Below are positions 62,996 to 64,000 of a stretch of 64,000 nucleotides of DNA, in pieces. The notes below the pieces were generated by a model. The model ran no database searches. It had not been told where the DNA came from and saw nothing but the letters and a program-made list of their open reading frames with translations. The translations under genes and the position numbers were made by a program. Numbering within the stretch: the first letter of the stretch is position 1; each line of letters opens with the position of its first letter. The DNA is from Microbulbifer guangxiensis (GTDB lineage: Bacteria; Pseudomonadota; Gammaproteobacteria; Pseudomonadales; Cellvibrionaceae), in NCBI RefSeq assembly GCF_021729075.1, contig NZ_JAJSAQ010000002.1, positions 186,001 to 250,000 on the forward strand. The letters are read 5' to 3'.

Positions 62996-63024
62996 AGAGT
63001 AATGCCGCCCCCTGGGCAATGCAA
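62996..63024 (-). promoter_or_regulatory. rnpB promoter
   Basis: Minus strand TTGCAT (63024-63019), 17 bp, TACTCT (63001-62996). Predicted start near 62989, agreeing with the P1-defined RNA 5' end. Confidence 0.6.
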
Positions 63025-63050
63025 GAAAGTTGTCGGGACAAGGCGACCAA

Positions 63051-63104
63051 CGCCCTGCGCCCTGCGCCCTGCGCCCTGCGCCCTGCGCCCTGCGCCCTGC
63101 GCCC
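63051..63104. repeat. 7-bp tandem repeat upstream of rnpB
   Basis: About 7.7 copies of CGCCCTG in a 54-bp block, 27 bp upstream of the rnpB -35 box. No interruption. Apart from this and the rnpB promoter, 62991-63310 has no gene; short frames here are translated repeat. Confidence 0.92.
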
Positions 63105-63310
63105 AGCAGCATGCAGGTCCAGGCAGTCCATTCACACGGCTATTCCGCCAATGGCCACACGCCATTAACAGATCCATCGCAACAGGCCGCCATCACACCG
63201 CATTCGCAGGCGATCAAACTTTACACAGCGGCAGCAACTTCCTATTCTGCCTCACCGGAAAATCGCGGCGCCAACTGCCGCTGGTATGAAATTCTACAGG
63301 CTTGGTAATC

Positions 63311-64000
63311 ATGAGAATAAAGGTTCGGAAGATCGCCTTCTCGGCCCTGGCGCTGGTCGCCGGTAATGCAGCCTGGGCTGCGCAGGATCCCTATCTGTGG
63401 CTCGAGAACGTGGATGGCGAGCGCGCCATCGAGTGGGTCAAAGAGCAGAATGCAGAGACTCACTCCAGGCTCGCCGAAGGCGAGTTGTACCAATCCCTGT
63501 ATCAGGATGCCCTGGCGGCCCTGAATGCCGAGGATCGCCTTCCGGAACTGAGCCAGAAAGGTGACTGGCTTTACGAGAATCACCACAACGAGGAACACCC
63601 TCGCGGCCTGTATCGGCGCATCAAAACTGATGCTTTCGATCGCGGCAGTGACGAATGGGAAACGGTACTGGATATCGACGCCCTGTCAGCCGCCGAAGGT
63701 AAGAAGTGGGTTCTGAATGGTATGTCCTGTGAAGACGAGGCGCAGACCCGCTGCCTGGTCCGCCTGTCACAAGGTGGCGGCGACGCCGTCGAACTGCGGG
63801 AGTTTAATGCCCGCAGCGGTGAGTTTGTCGAGAACGGCTTCTTCTCCCCCCTGGCCAAGCAGTGGGCCACCTGGATTGATGCTGACCATCTGCTGATCAC
63901 CACTGCCGGTGGCGCACAGGGCGCTACCGATTCCGGCTATGCCCGCACCGCCGTGGTATGGCAGCGTGGCGAACCGCTGGCAAAGGCCCGGCAGGTAATG
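63311..64000 (+). CDS. Prolyl oligopeptidase family (S9A) peptidase, N-terminal part
   Basis: 230 codons, open to the right edge. ATG 63311 (MRIKVRKIAFSALALVAGNA) starts a signal peptide with cleavage near AWA-AQ. DPYLWLENVDGERAIEWVKE is the hallmark start of S9A oligopeptidases, followed by beta-propeller sequence (GLYRRIKTDAFDRGSDEWET, VLDIDALSAAEGKKWVLNG). The catalytic Ser-Asp-His domain lies outside the window. Periplasmic or exported by prediction. Confidence 0.9.
   Translation, partial: MRIKVRKIAFSALALVAGNAAWAAQDPYLWLENVDGERAIEWVKEQNAETHSRLAEGELYQSLYQDALAALNAEDRLPELSQKGDWLYENHHNEEHPRGLYRRIKTDAFDRGSDEWETVLDIDALSAAEGKKWVLNGMSCEDEAQTRCLVRLSQGGGDAVELREFNARSGEFVENGFFSPLAKQWATWIDADHLLITTAGGAQGATDSGYARTAVVWQRGEPLAKARQVM

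Noticed and set aside
63002-63308. Small frames such as ALRPAPCALRPAPC upstream of the S9 peptidase
   Set aside because: Translation of the 7-bp tandem repeat and the rnpB promoter region.

Overview
The window looks like chromosomal DNA of a GC-rich gammaproteobacterium. The TCA-cycle block (sucC-lpd-sucB-sucA / sdhBADC, divergent from gltA), the pilA // pilBCD-coaE-yacG block, the run mutT / argJ / secA / lpxC, and a complete dcw cluster (mraZ to ftsZ, meso-DAP type MurE) form a Pseudomonadales/Cellvibrionales-like arrangement. A Microbulbifer- or Cellvibrio-like marine bacterium is my best guess from gene order and protein style; no database was searched.

Layout. 1-9.4 kb (minus strand): start of sucC, lpd, sucB, sucA, a terminator, then sdhB, sdhA, sdhD, sdhC; gltA diverges at 9.9 kb. 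11.2-18.2 kb: a ChaB-like protein, a DUF3820-like protein, two tandem glycine-zipper lipoproteins, a 100-bp-period palindromic repeat array, a small zinc-ribbon protein, an HI0933-family flavoprotein, dcd and nhaC. 18.2-25.2 kb: an SOS mutasome operon (two LexA boxes, imuA, imuB, a GIY-YIG nuclease gene between repeat clusters, dnaE2); dnaE2 itself carries translated repeat DNA. 25.3-31.5 kb: pilA with a sigma54 promoter, divergent from pilBCD, coaE and yacG. 31.5-38.6 kb: a 144-bp-period repeat array, mutT, an unlisted 43-residue membrane protein, argJ, secA and an M23 peptidase. 38.7-56.9 kb (minus): a foldback element, lpxC, then ftsZ-ftsA-ftsQ-murC-murG-ftsW-murD-mraY-murF-murE-ftsI-ftsL-rsmH-mraZ, headed by a promoter with 10-bp-spaced MraZ boxes. 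57.3-60.5 kb: a thioredoxin-like protein and two divergent secreted paralogues. 60.6-63.0 kb: a decayed integrative element between two copies of the rnpB 3' half, with integrase remnants and one unknown cargo gene; rnpB itself is intact. The window ends inside an S9 prolyl oligopeptidase gene.

The core regions encode central carbon oxidation, type IV pili, CoA, arginine and lipid A synthesis, protein export, and peptidoglycan synthesis with division. The novelty lies in the repeats and accessory segments. One family of short palindromes (core CCCGGCGCAGGCCGGG and variants) forms three regular arrays with array-specific periods (about 100, 134 and 144 bp). The same family brackets a GIY-YIG nuclease gene and has invaded the dnaE2 reading frame. 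Other points are the rnpB-bounded island with a two-repeat protein of unknown function, a 267-bp foldback element, and a 7-bp tandem repeat upstream of the rnpB promoter.
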